In this document: positions 44,835 to 53,967 of the stretch, one piece after another | Layout: each line of letters opens with the position of its first letter | Numbering within the stretch: the first letter of the stretch is position 1 | Assembly: GCF_022179725.1 (NCBI RefSeq) | Contig: NZ_BPRC01000002.1 | Coordinates: 62,001-126,000 of the forward strand | Length of the DNA: 64,000 nt | Direction of reading: 5' to 3' | Source: Methylorubrum aminovorans | Lineage (GTDB): Bacteria; Pseudomonadota; Alphaproteobacteria; Rhizobiales; Beijerinckiaceae | Notes under the pieces: generated by a model | What the model saw: only the letters and a program-made list of their open reading frames with translations | What the model was told of the DNA's origin: nothing | Database searches by the model: none | Made by a program: the position numbers and the translations under genes

Positions 44835-45689
44835 TTACTCCTCCGCCGCACCGAGAGGCTTGTTCTCCTCCTCGGCCAGCAGCGGCACGTCGTATTCCCG
44901 CAGGACCTTCTCGATATCGGCCTTGCGCTTGCGCAGGACGGTGTTGAGGCTGCGCTTCCAGTCGTTCTCGCCTTGGCGCACGCCCATCGAGACGCGGAAG
45001 GTCAGCGGCGGTCGTCCCGGCTCATTGAGCAGCGGCACGACGTCCATCGGCACTCCGCTCTGCTTGGCCAGCCATCCCGCGGCCGGCCCCCAGAGCACCG
45101 CCACATCGATCTTCTTCTCGGCGAGATCGGCGATCACCTCCGCCGCGACCGTTTGATGCTTGCGTTCGGCCCCGAAGGCGTAGGGCGCGTAGGCGTGGAT
45201 CCGCTCGCCGACGAGCTTCAACTCGCTCAGACGATTGGACGGTGGCGTGCCGGCGATGATGCCGATCTGCCGCTCCTTCAGCCGGGGATCGTCGAGGCTT
45301 TTGATGTCCGGCAATTCACCCCGGCGCGCGATCAGGACATACGCGGACCGGTAGTAAGGATTGGTCGGCTGGACGATCTCGCCGCCCGACGTGCCGATGA
45401 TCAGGTCGCACAGGCCGGTGCCGAGGGTATTGCGGACGAAGCCGGGTCCCTGGGTGAGCCAGTAGTAGCGCAGCTTCACCTTCAGTTCGTCGGCGACGAT
45501 CTGAGCGATCTTGTTCTCGAAGCCGCCGCCCTTGCGCTCGGAGAAGGGCATGTTGCCGGGGTCGCTGCAGACGCGCAGGACATCCGGCGTGACCAGATCC
45601 GGTAGGTGCTGTGCATGGGCGGGCCGCGCCCCTGCCGAAAGCAGGAGCGCGGCGGCCGCGATCGAAACGAAGGGGCTCGAGCGGGTCAT
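44835..45689 (-). CDS. xoxJ: Periplasmic binding-protein-like XoxJ
   Basis: 284 residues from ATG 45689, which shares one base with the xoxG stop. Signal peptide (SPFVSIAAAALLLSAGARPA), then a type-II solute-binding fold (VLRVCSDPGNMPFSERKGGG, LIIGTSGGEIVQPTNPYYRS, VAVLWGPAAGWLAKQSG). It belongs to the MoxJ/XoxJ group always found with PQQ methanol dehydrogenase and its cytochrome; it is thought to help assemble or activate XoxF in the periplasm. Third gene of xoxFGJ. Confidence 0.94.
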   Translation of the reverse strand: MTRSSPFVSIAAAALLLSAGARPAHAQHLPDLVTPDVLRVCSDPGNMPFSERKGGGFENKIAQIVADELKVKLRYYWLTQGPGFVRNTLGTGLCDLIIGTSGGEIVQPTNPYYRSAYVLIARRGELPDIKSLDDPRLKERQIGIIAGTPPSNRLSELKLVGERIHAYAPYAFGAERKHQTVAAEVIADLAEKKIDVAVLWGPAAGWLAKQSGVPMDVVPLLNEPGRPPLTFRVSMGVRQGENDWKRSLNTVLRKRKADIEKVLREYDVPLLAEEENKPLGAAEE

Positions 45690-46279
45690 CAACCGCCGAG
45701 GCACTCCTTCTCGGCCGTCTTGGCGGCCTCGGGCTTGTCTTCCTTCTCGCCCGGACGCGCACGGCCCCAGGCACCGGAGGCGCGGGCGCGCAGGTACACG
45801 TAGAGGTCGTTGGCGTAGCACATGACGTTCTTGTTATCGCCGAAGGCCGGCATGACGCTCTCGTTGCCCGCCGTGTGGTTCTGACGGCCGCCGGCGAGGA
45901 TGCCGTAGAACTCCTCGTAGGAGAGGCGCTTCAGCGAATCCTTCAGGGCGGGGGCGTAGGTCGAGCCCATGCCGTCCGGACCGTGGCAGACGTGGCACTC
46001 GGCGTGATACCGGCGGTACCCGGAATAGGTGTACCAATCGACCTTCTTGCCATCGTTGGTGATGTGGAAGGTCGGGTGTCCGTCCTTGTCGAGGTACTTG
46101 CCGTCCTCTTCCTTCACCGCCGTAGCGGCCTTGAGGACCGGCTCATCGAGCTCCTTGGCGTTCGGATCGAGCTTGTTGGTGAGGTCGGACTTGGCGTCCT
46201 GGGCGAGGGCGACGGTGGCGGCCGGAACCGCTCCGAGCAAGGCTGCACCGACGAGACCAAGAAGAGCGGTTCTTTTCAT
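45689..46279 (-). CDS. xoxG: Cytochrome c(L)-type electron acceptor of XoxF
   Basis: 196 residues from ATG 46279, where a good signal peptide begins (KRTALLGLVGAALLGAVPAA). One class-I heme site, CHVCH in YHAECHVCHGPDGMGSTYAP, with the likely axial Met in NESVMPAFGDN. It takes electrons from XoxF1. The C-terminus is Lys/Glu-rich with one further Cys. It follows xoxF1 after a hairpin, and its stop is shared with the xoxJ start. Confidence 0.94.
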   Translation of the reverse strand: MKRTALLGLVGAALLGAVPAATVALAQDAKSDLTNKLDPNAKELDEPVLKAATAVKEEDGKYLDKDGHPTFHITNDGKKVDWYTYSGYRRYHAECHVCHGPDGMGSTYAPALKDSLKRLSYEEFYGILAGGRQNHTAGNESVMPAFGDNKNVMCYANDLYVYLRARASGAWGRARPGEKEDKPEAAKTAEKECLGG

Positions 46280-46372
46280 CGAAGACAACGACGTTTCTCC
46301 CGAGACCATCATGTTGCACCGCAACGTAACTGTGCGGCTACCAAGCAGGGCCTACAGCATAATGATATAATC

Positions 46373-46407
46373 ATAAAGATGCCGGCGCGATTTCCCGCGC
46401 CGGCATC
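46373..46407 (-). terminator. Hairpin between xoxF1 and xoxG, attenuator or mRNA stabiliser
   Basis: A 12-bp perfect stem, GATGCCGGCGCG (46378-46389) with CGCGCCGGCATC (46396-46407), begins 25 nt after the xoxF1 stop. It is followed on the minus strand by TTTATGATTATATCATTATG. It probably ends most transcripts and so gives more XoxF1 than XoxG/XoxJ. Confidence 0.7.
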
Positions 46408-46431
46408 CTTAGGCTCAGTGTCGCAAGCGAC

Positions 46432-48237
46432 TTAGTTGTTCGGCAGAGCGAAGACCGTGAGCTGGCCACCGAGGTTGGTGTAGCTCGACAGGGCCGCGTA
46501 GCCGCCCACCGCGCCGAGGCCGGCGTTCGGGTCGGTCAGGCCGGCCGCAAGGCCGATGCCGGCCCAGCCGCCGACGCCCGAGAGCACGGCGATGTGCTGC
46601 TTGCCCTTGTGCTCGTAGGTCATCACGTTGCCGATGATGCCCGACGGGGTCTTGAACTTGTAGAGTTCCTTACCCGTCTTCGAGTCCACGGCCTTCAGGT
46701 AGCCTTCCAGCGTGCCGTAGAAGACCACGTCGCCGGCCGTGGCGAGCGCGCCGCCCCAAGCCGAGAACTGCTCGGGGTTGGACCACTTGATCTTACCCGC
46801 GATACCATCCCAGGCGATGAAGTTGCCCATGCCGCCGTGCGAGCCGGGAGCCGGGTACATCGACAGCGTCGCGCCGACATAGGGCTGGCCCGGGGTGTAG
46901 GTCACCCGGAACGGCTCGTAGTCCATGCAGACGTGGTTGGTGGGCACGTAGAACAGGTTGGTCTTGGGCGAGAAGGCCGCCGGCTGCTGGTCCTTGGTGC
47001 CGAGTGCCGCCGGGCAGATGCCCTTCGAGTTCACGTCCTCGCCGTTCTGCTCGGTCGAGTACTTCGACACGACCAGCGGACGGCCGTAGGTCTTGGAACC
47101 CTTGTCCATGTCGACCTTGGTGGCCCAGTTCACGACCGGATCGAACTTCTCGGCGACGAGCAGCTCGCCGGTGGCGCGATCGAGCGTGTAGCCGAAGCCG
47201 TTACGGTCGAAGTGCGTCAGGAGCGGGCGATCCTTGCCATCGAACTTCTGATCCGTGAGGATCATCTCGTTGATGCCGTCGTAGTCCCACTCGTCGTGCG
47301 GGGTCATCTGGTAGACCCACTTGGCCATGCCGGTGTCCGGGTTACGCGCCCAGATCGTCATGGACCACTTGTTGTCGCCCGGACGCTGCTTCGGGTTCCA
47401 GGTCGAGGGGTTGCCCGAGCCGTAGTAGAAGAGGTCGAGCTTGGGATCGTAGGAGAACCAGCCCCAGGTGCAGCCGCCGCCGGTCTTCCACTGATCGCCT
47501 TCCCAGGTCTTCAGCGAGGAGTCCTTGCCGACCGGCTTGCCGAGATGGGTCGTCTTCTCGGGGTCCATGATCATGTCGGCGTCGGGGCCCTGCGAGTGGC
47601 CGCGCCACACCTTCTTGCCCGACTTCAGGTCGTAGGCGGTGACGTGGCAGTTCACGCCGAACTCGCCGCCGGAGATGCCGACGATGACCTTGTCCTTCAC
47701 CGGGAGGACGGTGGCGGTGTTGGTCTCACCCTTGGACGGGTCGCCGTTCTTGACCGACCAGTTGACCTTGCCGGTCTTGGCGTCGAGCGACACGAGGGTG
47801 GTGTCGGCCTGGTGCAGGAGGATGGTGCCGTCGGCATAGGCCAGACCACGGTTGACCGTGTCACAGCACATCACCGGGATCACGGACGGATCCTGCTTGG
47901 GCTCGTACTTCCACACGATCTTGGCGCCCTGGTCGAGGTCCAGCGCGTAGACGATGTTCGGGAAAGGCGTGTGGACGTACATGATGTTGCCGACGACGAG
48001 CGGGGAGCCCTCGTGGCCGCGCAGCACGCCGGTCGAGAAGGTCCAGGCAACCTGGAGGTTCTTGACGTTGTTGGCGTTGATCTGGTCGAGCTTGGAATAG
48101 CGGGTGTTGGCGTAATCGACGGTCTGAAGAACCTGCTCCGCCGGGTTGGCGATGCCCTTCATGACGCTTTCGTTGGCCAGGGCCGGGCTCGCAGCAGCGA
48201 GACCCGCACCGAGGGCGAGAAGATGTACCGCTCTCAT
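46432..48237 (-). CDS. xoxF1: Lanthanide-dependent PQQ methanol dehydrogenase
   Basis: 601 residues from ATG 48237 with GGAGGA 6 nt upstream. Signal peptide to ALA, then the eight-bladed propeller with tryptophan-docking repeats ([20 protein letters not shown]). The vicinal disulfide pair is Cys124-Cys125 (VMCCDTVN). The catalytic Asp318 is followed by Asp320 (WDYDG); the second Asp is the extra lanthanide ligand that separates XoxF from calcium-type MxaF, which has Ala there, and the numbering equals AM1 XoxF1. It oxidises methanol, and formaldehyde, in the periplasm. Followed by xoxG and xoxJ. Confidence 0.97.
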   Translation of the reverse strand: MRAVHLLALGAGLAAASPALANESVMKGIANPAEQVLQTVDYANTRYSKLDQINANNVKNLQVAWTFSTGVLRGHEGSPLVVGNIMYVHTPFPNIVYALDLDQGAKIVWKYEPKQDPSVIPVMCCDTVNRGLAYADGTILLHQADTTLVSLDAKTGKVNWSVKNGDPSKGETNTATVLPVKDKVIVGISGGEFGVNCHVTAYDLKSGKKVWRGHSQGPDADMIMDPEKTTHLGKPVGKDSSLKTWEGDQWKTGGGCTWGWFSYDPKLDLFYYGSGNPSTWNPKQRPGDNKWSMTIWARNPDTGMAKWVYQMTPHDEWDYDGINEMILTDQKFDGKDRPLLTHFDRNGFGYTLDRATGELLVAEKFDPVVNWATKVDMDKGSKTYGRPLVVSKYSTEQNGEDVNSKGICPAALGTKDQQPAAFSPKTNLFYVPTNHVCMDYEPFRVTYTPGQPYVGATLSMYPAPGSHGGMGNFIAWDGIAGKIKWSNPEQFSAWGGALATAGDVVFYGTLEGYLKAVDSKTGKELYKFKTPSGIIGNVMTYEHKGKQHIAVLSGVGGWAGIGLAAGLTDPNAGLGAVGGYAALSSYTNLGGQLTVFALPNN

Positions 48238-48938
48238 GGATTCCTCCGACAGGTCTTATCGGCCGACGAACAGCAGCCCGCTGCTCGCCCTGGATTGACC
48301 TGCTGTTTGCGACAGGGATGGTATTCGCTCCGGCAGCTCGTGATGGCCGCTCGGTATTCAGGATAATCCTGTTTTCCCGGCAGCTTACGCGGCTGGTTCC
48401 GCATCCCTTAGCGGCCCCCTCAAACCGAAGCTTGAACGAACTCTAAGAAAATTTCCGGCGCCGTCAACTCGATTTCGCGCGTCGAATGTCGCAGACGACA
48501 CAGCCTTTATCAGGGAATTTTCTCGATAAAGCGTGTTTTTTGCGGTGCAAAATTTGATATGCAGCGCACACGTCTCAACTTTGCTTTGACATTACAAGGA
48601 TCCGGATCGGGCGCTGGAATGCGCGAGGCGCATGGACCAGCGGTATTTTCCCATTCGGCATGCGATTAAGGCACTTTAATTCCTGCTGACCGCACGATCC
48701 TGGGCGGCGAACGGTGCCGCACTGCAAAAAGGCGCGCGCACGAAAGCGGTTTGAACGGTGCGCCACGGCAGCCCAGAACCCGTGCGGCAGCCGGGAAAAT
48801 TTTGCACCGGACCGTGCCGCTTATCCTTAAGAGACAGCGGCCCCGATCGCGCGGAGCCGGCGCAATGAGAGCGCAAGGGCCGCTCCGGGGGCCTGAGGCG
48901 AGTCGGATCGTCGGCGCGCCGCCGCCTTGGACCTGCTC
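48238..48938. promoter_or_regulatory. 700-bp upstream region of xoxF1
   Basis: No believable gene is present. The region is AT-richer than the surroundings, notably 48440-48600. It contains a perfect 13-bp inverted repeat, CGGTGCAAAATTT (48543-48555) and AAATTTTGCACCG (48797-48809), 240 bp apart. The first arm is about 310 bp and the second about 560 bp upstream of xoxF1. Regulation of xoxF1 by methanol- and lanthanide-responsive systems is known in AM1, but the binding sites are not known to me. Confidence 0.55.
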
Positions 48939-49718
48939 CTACGATGCGACGATGCCGGGAAAGCGGGCGGCCATGCCGCGACGGGTTTCATCAGCCCAGG
49001 CGCGGTCGCGCTCTGGACGCGGTCGGTCGAGGGGCAGGCTCGCCAGGAGATGGGCCGGCCGGGGTGAGACCAGCAGGAGCCGGTCCGCGATCTCAATAGC
49101 CTCGGCGACGTTGTGCGTGACCATCAAGACGCTCGTACCGGAGCGGCCCACCGCGGCGACCACCAGGGCGCGCAGGGACGACGCGGCCGCGTCGTCGAGC
49201 GAGACGAAGGGCTCGTCGAGAACAAGGATGCGCGGCTCCAGCGCGAGCGCCCGCGCCAGCGCCACCCGGCGCTGCATTCCGAGCGACAGCGCGCCGGGAT
49301 AGTGGGCGCGCCAGGGCGTGAGCCCGAGCGATTCGAACAGATCGTCGAGGTCGCGCGCCCGGCGCTCACGGGGCAGGCCGAGCCGGACATTCTGCTCGAT
49401 GGTGCGCCAGGGCAGCAGCCGCGGGTCCTGAAACACCATGGCCATGCCGGCCCGGGACGGCTCGGGCGTCACGCTGCCCTCGAAGTCGCAGTCGAGGCCG
49501 AGCAGGATGCGCAAGGTGGTGGTCTTGCCCGCCCCCGAGGGACCGATGAGGCAGGTGATCTCGCCGGCATGAAGCTCGAAGGCGAGGCCGCGCACCGCCT
49601 CCACGGCCTCGGTGCGGGCCTTGCGGTAGACCTTGCGGTCCACGCGCACCGTCAGGAGCGGCACGGGTCCGCCGCCGGTCGCGCCCGTCGCCTCAACGCC
49701 AGCGGCGGACATGGGCAT
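48939..49718 (-). CDS. ABC importer ATP-binding protein, nitrate/sulfonate/taurine class
   Basis: 259 residues from ATG 49718 (ATG 49712 possible). Walker A GPSGAGKTT, Q-loop MVFQDPRLLPWRT, signature LSLGMQRRVALARAL, Walker B ILVLDEPFVSLD and the switch MVTHNVAEA. The LLPW segment is typical of SsuB/TauB/NrtD. It overlaps the permease gene by 26 nt. Substrate unknown; sulfonates, nitrate, pyrimidine precursors or other small organics are possible. Confidence 0.9.
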   Translation of the reverse strand: MPMSAAGVEATGATGGGPVPLLTVRVDRKVYRKARTEAVEAVRGLAFELHAGEITCLIGPSGAGKTTTLRILLGLDCDFEGSVTPEPSRAGMAMVFQDPRLLPWRTIEQNVRLGLPRERRARDLDDLFESLGLTPWRAHYPGALSLGMQRRVALARALALEPRILVLDEPFVSLDDAAASSLRALVVAAVGRSGTSVLMVTHNVAEAIEIADRLLLVSPRPAHLLASLPLDRPRPERDRAWADETRRGMAARFPGIVAS

Positions 49719-50427
49719 CGAGGGGCTGGAGGAGAAGGGCGTCGATGGCGAGCATCACGCTCATGAAGACGAGGCTGTAGCCGATCACCGCGGTGACGTC
49801 GAAGAGGGTGAAGTAGTAGTTGATGGCAAAACCCACGCCGTTCGGGCGCCCGAGCAGCTCAACCACCAGCACGATCTTCCAGGCGAGCGAGATGCCGGAA
49901 CGCGCCGCCGCCACCATGAAGGGCTGGAGCTGCGGCAGCAGCACGTGGGCGATCCAGGTGCGCCGGTCGAAGCGATAGGTCGTCGCCATCTCCTCCAGGC
50001 CCGGATCGAGGCCGCGGGCGCCCTCGCGCATAATAACGGCGACGTTGGGCAGCTTGTTGAGCGCCACCGCGACAATGGCCGCGGTCTCGGTGAGCCCGAG
50101 CCAGACATAGGCCAGCACCGTGATGACGAGGGCCGGCGTGTTGAGGACGACGAGGAGCGGCGTATCGAGCAGCCGGTCGGCGAGCCGTGAGCGGCCGAGC
50201 GCGATGCCGAGCAGCACGCCGAGGCTCATGGCGATCACGAAGGAGACGCCGACACGGGCAAGCGTGACGCCGACATTGAAGAGAAGGCTTCCGGTCTCCG
50301 CCTCCCGCAGGACGAAGGCCAGCACCGCGCTCGGCGTCGGCAGGGTCCGCGTGTCGGCGTAGACGGAGACGCCCTGCCAGAGTGCGAGGAGGACGCCGAG
50401 GGAGAGAAGGCGCGCGAGCAGGGCCAT
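49693..50427 (-). CDS. ABC importer permease, nitrate/sulfonate/taurine class
   Basis: 244 residues from ATG 50427; a TTG at 50439 would add four residues. About six membrane segments and the EAA-type loop (GARGLDPGLEEMATTYRFDR), as in SsuC/TauC. It lies between the ATPase and the binding protein on the same strand, 70 nt after the latter. No strong Shine-Dalgarno is visible, so the exact start is uncertain. Confidence 0.88.
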   Translation of the reverse strand: MALLARLLSLGVLLALWQGVSVYADTRTLPTPSAVLAFVLREAETGSLLFNVGVTLARVGVSFVIAMSLGVLLGIALGRSRLADRLLDTPLLVVLNTPALVITVLAYVWLGLTETAAIVAVALNKLPNVAVIMREGARGLDPGLEEMATTYRFDRRTWIAHVLLPQLQPFMVAAARSGISLAWKIVLVVELLGRPNGVGFAINYYFTLFDVTAVIGYSLVFMSVMLAIDALLLQPLDAHVRRWR

Positions 50428-50496
50428 GCGCAGGGTCAATGGACCGGGGCCGGAGCCGTCATCGCCGCGATGATCGCCGAAATGATCGCCAAGACG

Positions 50497-51492
50497 TCAG
50501 CCGTTGCCCGCGGCATCGAGATAGAGGTTCGGCGGCAGTGTCTTGCCGACGCCGAGGAGCTGCGCGCCCGCGAGCCGGTCCAGCGCCGCGTAGATGCGTT
50601 CGCCGTCCGCGCGCTCGGCGGCGATCGGCCGGCGCGGGATGCCGGCGAGGAAGTCGCGCTTGAGCGCTGCGAAGGTGGCGTCGTCCTCGGCCGCCATCAG
50701 CGGGCGGACCGTTTCCCAAAGGGCCGGCTCGTTGGCCAGCGCGTCCTTGGCGGCGGCCGAGGCGCGGGCGAATCCCCGCACCACCTCGCCCCGGTCGGCC
50801 ACGGTCTGGCCCTCGTAGAGATAGCCGATCAGCGAGACGGCGCCCTTGGCGCCGAAGGCGCGCATCATGTCGTCGGCCGAGATCAGCCGCTTGAAGCCCT
50901 TGGCTTCGAGGCGGGCGCAGAACTGCCAGTAGAGCAGGGCCGCGTCGAGTTCGCCGCTCTCCAGCTTCTGCGCCAGGAGCGGCGGCGCGCCGTAGGCGAC
51001 CTGCGCGGCGGTGGCGAGGTCGAGTCCCGCGGTTTCCTGCGCCTGCGCCTTCAGCAGGATCCAGTTCTTGTCGAGCGCCCCGCCGGCCACGCCGAGCCGC
51101 CGGCCCGACAGGCCCTTCAGATCGGTGATCGGGCTGCCGGCCGGGACCATCAGCGCCCCTTCCGTGGTCGAGTAGGGCGAGAAGCGCACGCCGCGCCCCT
51201 CGTTGCCGAGGCGGGCCGCAAAAATCAGGTCACCGACGATCGCGTCCACCTGGCCGCCGAGGAAGGCGATGCGGGCGGCGTCGTTGCCGGCGAGCTTGAC
51301 GATGTCGAGGGTGAAGCCGTTGGCCGCGTCGAGGCCGCGCGCCTTGATGACGGCCGCCTCCCAGGAGGCGGTGCCGAAGGGCAGCACGCCGAGTCGGAAC
51401 GTCTCGCCCGCCGCCCGCGCACGGCGAGCCATCGGCAGCGCCGCCGCGAGCGACAGAGCCGCCGTCGCGAGCATTCCGCGCCGTGACAGCAT
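50497..51492 (-). CDS. ABC importer periplasmic binding protein, SsuA/NMT1-like
   Basis: 331 residues from ATG 51492 (GAGGA upstream); ATG 51504 adds four residues. The N-terminus LSRRGMLATAALSLAAALPM with ARRARA looks like a twin-arginine or Sec signal. The mature part is SsuA/ThiY-like (VLPFGTASWEAAVIKARGLD, LGGQVDAIVGDLIFAARLGN, GALDKNWILLKAQAQETAGL). It forms an importer with the permease and ATPase downstream. Proximity to xoxF1 may be only positional. Confidence 0.88.
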   Translation of the reverse strand: MLSRRGMLATAALSLAAALPMARRARAAGETFRLGVLPFGTASWEAAVIKARGLDAANGFTLDIVKLAGNDAARIAFLGGQVDAIVGDLIFAARLGNEGRGVRFSPYSTTEGALMVPAGSPITDLKGLSGRRLGVAGGALDKNWILLKAQAQETAGLDLATAAQVAYGAPPLLAQKLESGELDAALLYWQFCARLEAKGFKRLISADDMMRAFGAKGAVSLIGYLYEGQTVADRGEVVRGFARASAAAKDALANEPALWETVRPLMAAEDDATFAALKRDFLAGIPRRPIAAERADGERIYAALDRLAGAQLLGVGKTLPPNLYLDAAGNG

Positions 51493-51703
51493 GGGCGTCC
51501 TCATGAATTCTCGGTCAGAGCATCCCGGCCCTTGGAAGGCCGGAGTTTCTGTTGAATTTTTTAATAGGGACTCGCTCCCGCCCCGTCCACAGCGCGCCCG
51601 AGCGTTTCCGCTGCGACATGCGGGCTTTCGCGCTTCACGGTCGCCGCTTGCGCCGCCGCCGGTCCCGAAGCACGTTTTCGCCGTATCCGATGGGAGAATG
51701 ATT

Positions 51704-52081
51704 ATGACGCAAACACGTGAAGGCGTCCTCGACGACGCGACGGTCGAACGCCGGCTCAAGGACGAGTTGCCGGAATGGCGGCTGGAGGACGGCTGGATCC
51801 GGCGGACCTACAAGACCGCCTCGTGGAAGAGCACGTTGATGGTCATCAACACGGTGGGCCATCTGGCCGAAGCCGCGTGGCACCATCCGGACCTCACCGC
51901 CTCTTACGCCTGGGTCGAGGTCCGGCTGATGAACCACGCTGCCAAGGGCATCACCGACAAGGACTTTGCGCTGGCGAAGAAGATCGAGGAGGTCGTAACT
52001 TGGCAGCCGGGCGCGGAAGGCGGCGCCTTGGAGGGCACGCCGACCGATCCGCGCTTCGCCTACATCAAGTACGACAAATAA
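51704..52081 (+). CDS. 4a-hydroxytetrahydrobiopterin dehydratase (pterin-4a-carbinolamine dehydratase family)
   Basis: 125 residues from ATG 51704, with GGGAG 7 nt upstream. PCD/DCoH family sequence: RRLKDELPEWRLEDGWIRRT, NTVGHLAEAAWHHPDLTASY with the catalytic His pair (AWHHPDL), WVEVRLMNHAAKGITDKDFA. It dehydrates 4a-hydroxypterins in pterin recycling. No phenylalanine hydroxylase gene is nearby; the C-terminal extension (WQPGAEGGALEGTPTDPRFA) is longer than in the shortest family members. A link to H4MPT pterin chemistry is speculative. Confidence 0.88.
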   Translation: MTQTREGVLDDATVERRLKDELPEWRLEDGWIRRTYKTASWKSTLMVINTVGHLAEAAWHHPDLTASYAWVEVRLMNHAAKGITDKDFALAKKIEEVVTWQPGAEGGALEGTPTDPRFAYIKYDK

Positions 52082-52117
52082 TACTGTCTCCGATGGATCG
52101 CTTCGGTGCCGCCTCCC

Positions 52118-52154
52118 GTCATTCTGGGTTTGCTCGTCAGCGCCCCGGAATGAC
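52118..52154. repeat. Palindromic dispersed repeat, GTCATTCCGGGGCGC family
   Basis: GTCATTCTGGGTTTGCTCGT followed by CAGCGCCCCGGAATGAC forms an imperfect inverted repeat related to the elements at 9046 and 62218. It lies between two converging genes. Confidence 0.6.
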
Positions 52155-52195
52155 GGTGGTGGCGTCCGGACCGAAGCGATCCGCCGGCCGCGGGA

Positions 52196-53071
52196 TCAGG
52201 CCACGCCGTACTGCCGGAACCAGTCCTGCAACCGCCGCCAGCCGTCCTGCGCCGGCTCGGCGCGGTAGCTTGGGCGGTAATCGGCGTGGAAGGCGTGCGG
52301 CGCGTCCGGGTAGACTACGAAGTCGCAGGTCTTGCCCGCGGCCCGGCAGGCCTCCTTCATCCGGTCGATCGTGGCGACGGGGATGCCCTGGTCGGCCCCG
52401 CCGTAGAGGCCGAGCACCGGCGCCTTGAGGTCCGCGGCGACATCGACCGGATGCTTCGGCATCAGGTCCGAGGCGTCGCCGACGAGGCGCCCGTACCAAG
52501 CAACGCCCGCCTTCACGCCGGGATTGTGCCCGGCGTAGAGCCAGGTGATGCGCCCGCCCCAGCAGAAGCCGGTGATGCCCAGGCGGGCCGTGTCGGCCTT
52601 GCCCGTTCCCTTGGCATAGGCGACCGCCGCGTCGAGGTCGCGCATCACCTGCGCGTCGGGCACCTTGGAGACGACCTCGCTGACGATCTGCTGGATGTTC
52701 GTCAGCCGCGAGACGTCGCCTTGCCGGGCGTAGAGCTCGGGCGCCAGGGCGAAGTAGCCGAGCTTGGCCAGCCGGCGGCACACATCCTTGATGTGCTCGT
52801 GAACGCCGAAGATCTCCTGGATGACCAGGATCGTCGGAAAGGGTCCGCCCTCGGCGGGCATTGCCCGATAGGCCGGTAACTCGCCGTCCTGGGTCGGGAT
52901 CTTCACCTCGCCAGCACTCAGCCCGTTCGTGTCCGTGGTGATCGTGGTCTGGGCCGCAACGGGCTGCACCGCGAGCGCGAAGCCGGTGGCGAGGCTCGTG
53001 GCGATCACGGTGCGGCGTGAGAGGGTCGTCTGCGCCGCGAGGCTGCGAAGGTCGGCATCGAACGCGGTCAT
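52196..53071 (-). CDS. Dienelactone hydrolase family protein, exported by Tat
   Basis: 291 residues. The leader has a twin-arginine motif [20 protein letters not shown], so it is probably folded before export. Alpha/beta-hydrolase of the dienelactone type: nucleophile Cys in [10 protein letters not shown], Asp in YGGADQGIP and His in APHAFHADY make the triad. The family hydrolyses lactones and small esters. It stands alone between a pterin dehydratase and a DUF1003 gene. The substrate is unknown. Confidence 0.88.
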   Translation of the reverse strand: MTAFDADLRSLAAQTTLSRRTVIATSLATGFALAVQPVAAQTTITTDTNGLSAGEVKIPTQDGELPAYRAMPAEGGPFPTILVIQEIFGVHEHIKDVCRRLAKLGYFALAPELYARQGDVSRLTNIQQIVSEVVSKVPDAQVMRDLDAAVAYAKGTGKADTARLGITGFCWGGRITWLYAGHNPGVKAGVAWYGRLVGDASDLMPKHPVDVAADLKAPVLGLYGGADQGIPVATIDRMKEACRAAGKTCDFVVYPDAPHAFHADYRPSYRAEPAQDGWRRLQDWFRQYGVA

Positions 53072-53385
53072 GCGCGCCTCTCGAAGGATGGATCGATCGG
53101 GCAGGCCGGAGCCCGGCGGCAGGCATAGAGTGCCTCACAACACTCCCGCTCACTGACCGTTCTCGCTTTGGCGAGGACAGCGCAGCGGGAGTTTCGTGAG
53201 AGACACTTAGTGGCGGATCGGCAAATGGCGACGGTCGCGCCGGAGCGGTGTCGGCTTTCACCGGGGCAGCGCCCGATGCGTCGGCTTCCGAACCCAACCG
53301 GCCGTTCGGGCGGCATCCCGGCCTGACGCGGGATCATGCCATGGTCCCGGCCGGTTGCTCGCTCAGGCTCCCCTTGAGACCGGTG

Positions 53386-53952
53386 ATGATGCGAAGCCAA
53401 GACGAGCGGAACGCCTCCGCCGCACGGACGACTTTCCCGCCGCCTCAGCCCGACGGACTGGCGCCTGCGCTCGTGCGCAACATCCGAGCGCTGCAGGAGC
53501 GCCGGAACGCGGCGGAGCGCGAGGCCTCCCTGCAGGATCGCGTGGCGGAGACGATCACGCGGTTCACCGGCAGCATGGCATTCGTGGCGCTGCACGTCGT
53601 GCTCTTCGGCTTCTGGACACTCGTGAACACGGGTCTGCTGCCGATCCTGCCGAAATGGGACGCGTCCTTCGTGATCCTCGGCACTTCAGCCTCCGTCGAG
53701 GCGATCTTCCTCTCGACCTTCGTGCTGATCAGCCAGAACCGGATGGCCGCGGCGGCCGACAAGCGGGCAGACCTCGATCTCCATATCGGCCTTCTGGCCG
53801 AGCACGAGGTGACGAAGCTCGTCGCGATGGTCTCGGCCATCACCGATCGGATGGGGATCGAGACGAGGGCCGATCCGGAGGTCGGCGAACTCAGCCAGGA
53901 TGTGGCGCCCGACGCCGTCCTCGACGAGATCGAGCGCAACGGCCAAGCGTGA
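53386..53952 (+). CDS. DUF1003 family inner-membrane protein
   Basis: 188 residues if started at ATG 53386 (the next codon is also ATG). The open frame continues upstream to 53248, but that part is low-complexity. The core shows DUF1003 features: an amphipathic helix (RVAETITRFTGSMAFVALHV), two membrane segments (LFGFWTLVNTGLLPILP and FVILGTSASVEAIFLSTFVL) and ISQNRMAAAADKRADLDLHI. Function unknown; the family occurs widely in bacteria and contains a few ion-channel-like proposals. Confidence 0.82.
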   Translation: MMRSQDERNASAARTTFPPPQPDGLAPALVRNIRALQERRNAAEREASLQDRVAETITRFTGSMAFVALHVVLFGFWTLVNTGLLPILPKWDASFVILGTSASVEAIFLSTFVLISQNRMAAAADKRADLDLHIGLLAEHEVTKLVAMVSAITDRMGIETRADPEVGELSQDVAPDAVLDEIERNGQA

Positions 53953-53967
53953 CCTCCGGCAGCCCTC

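Noticed and set aside
46432..48237. Calcium-type methanol dehydrogenase MxaF
   Set aside because: The Asp two residues after the catalytic Asp (Asp318, Asp320) marks the lanthanide type, and xoxG and xoxJ follow without mxaI.
46594..48366. 590-codon open frame antisense to xoxF1
   Set aside because: It mirrors the codon pattern of xoxF1, has Arg/Val/Gly/Asp-rich composition without domains, and xoxF1 is unmistakable on the other strand.
48575..48766. Possible small gene upstream of xoxF1
   Set aside because: No Shine-Dalgarno, odd composition, and it lies in the AT-rich regulatory region.
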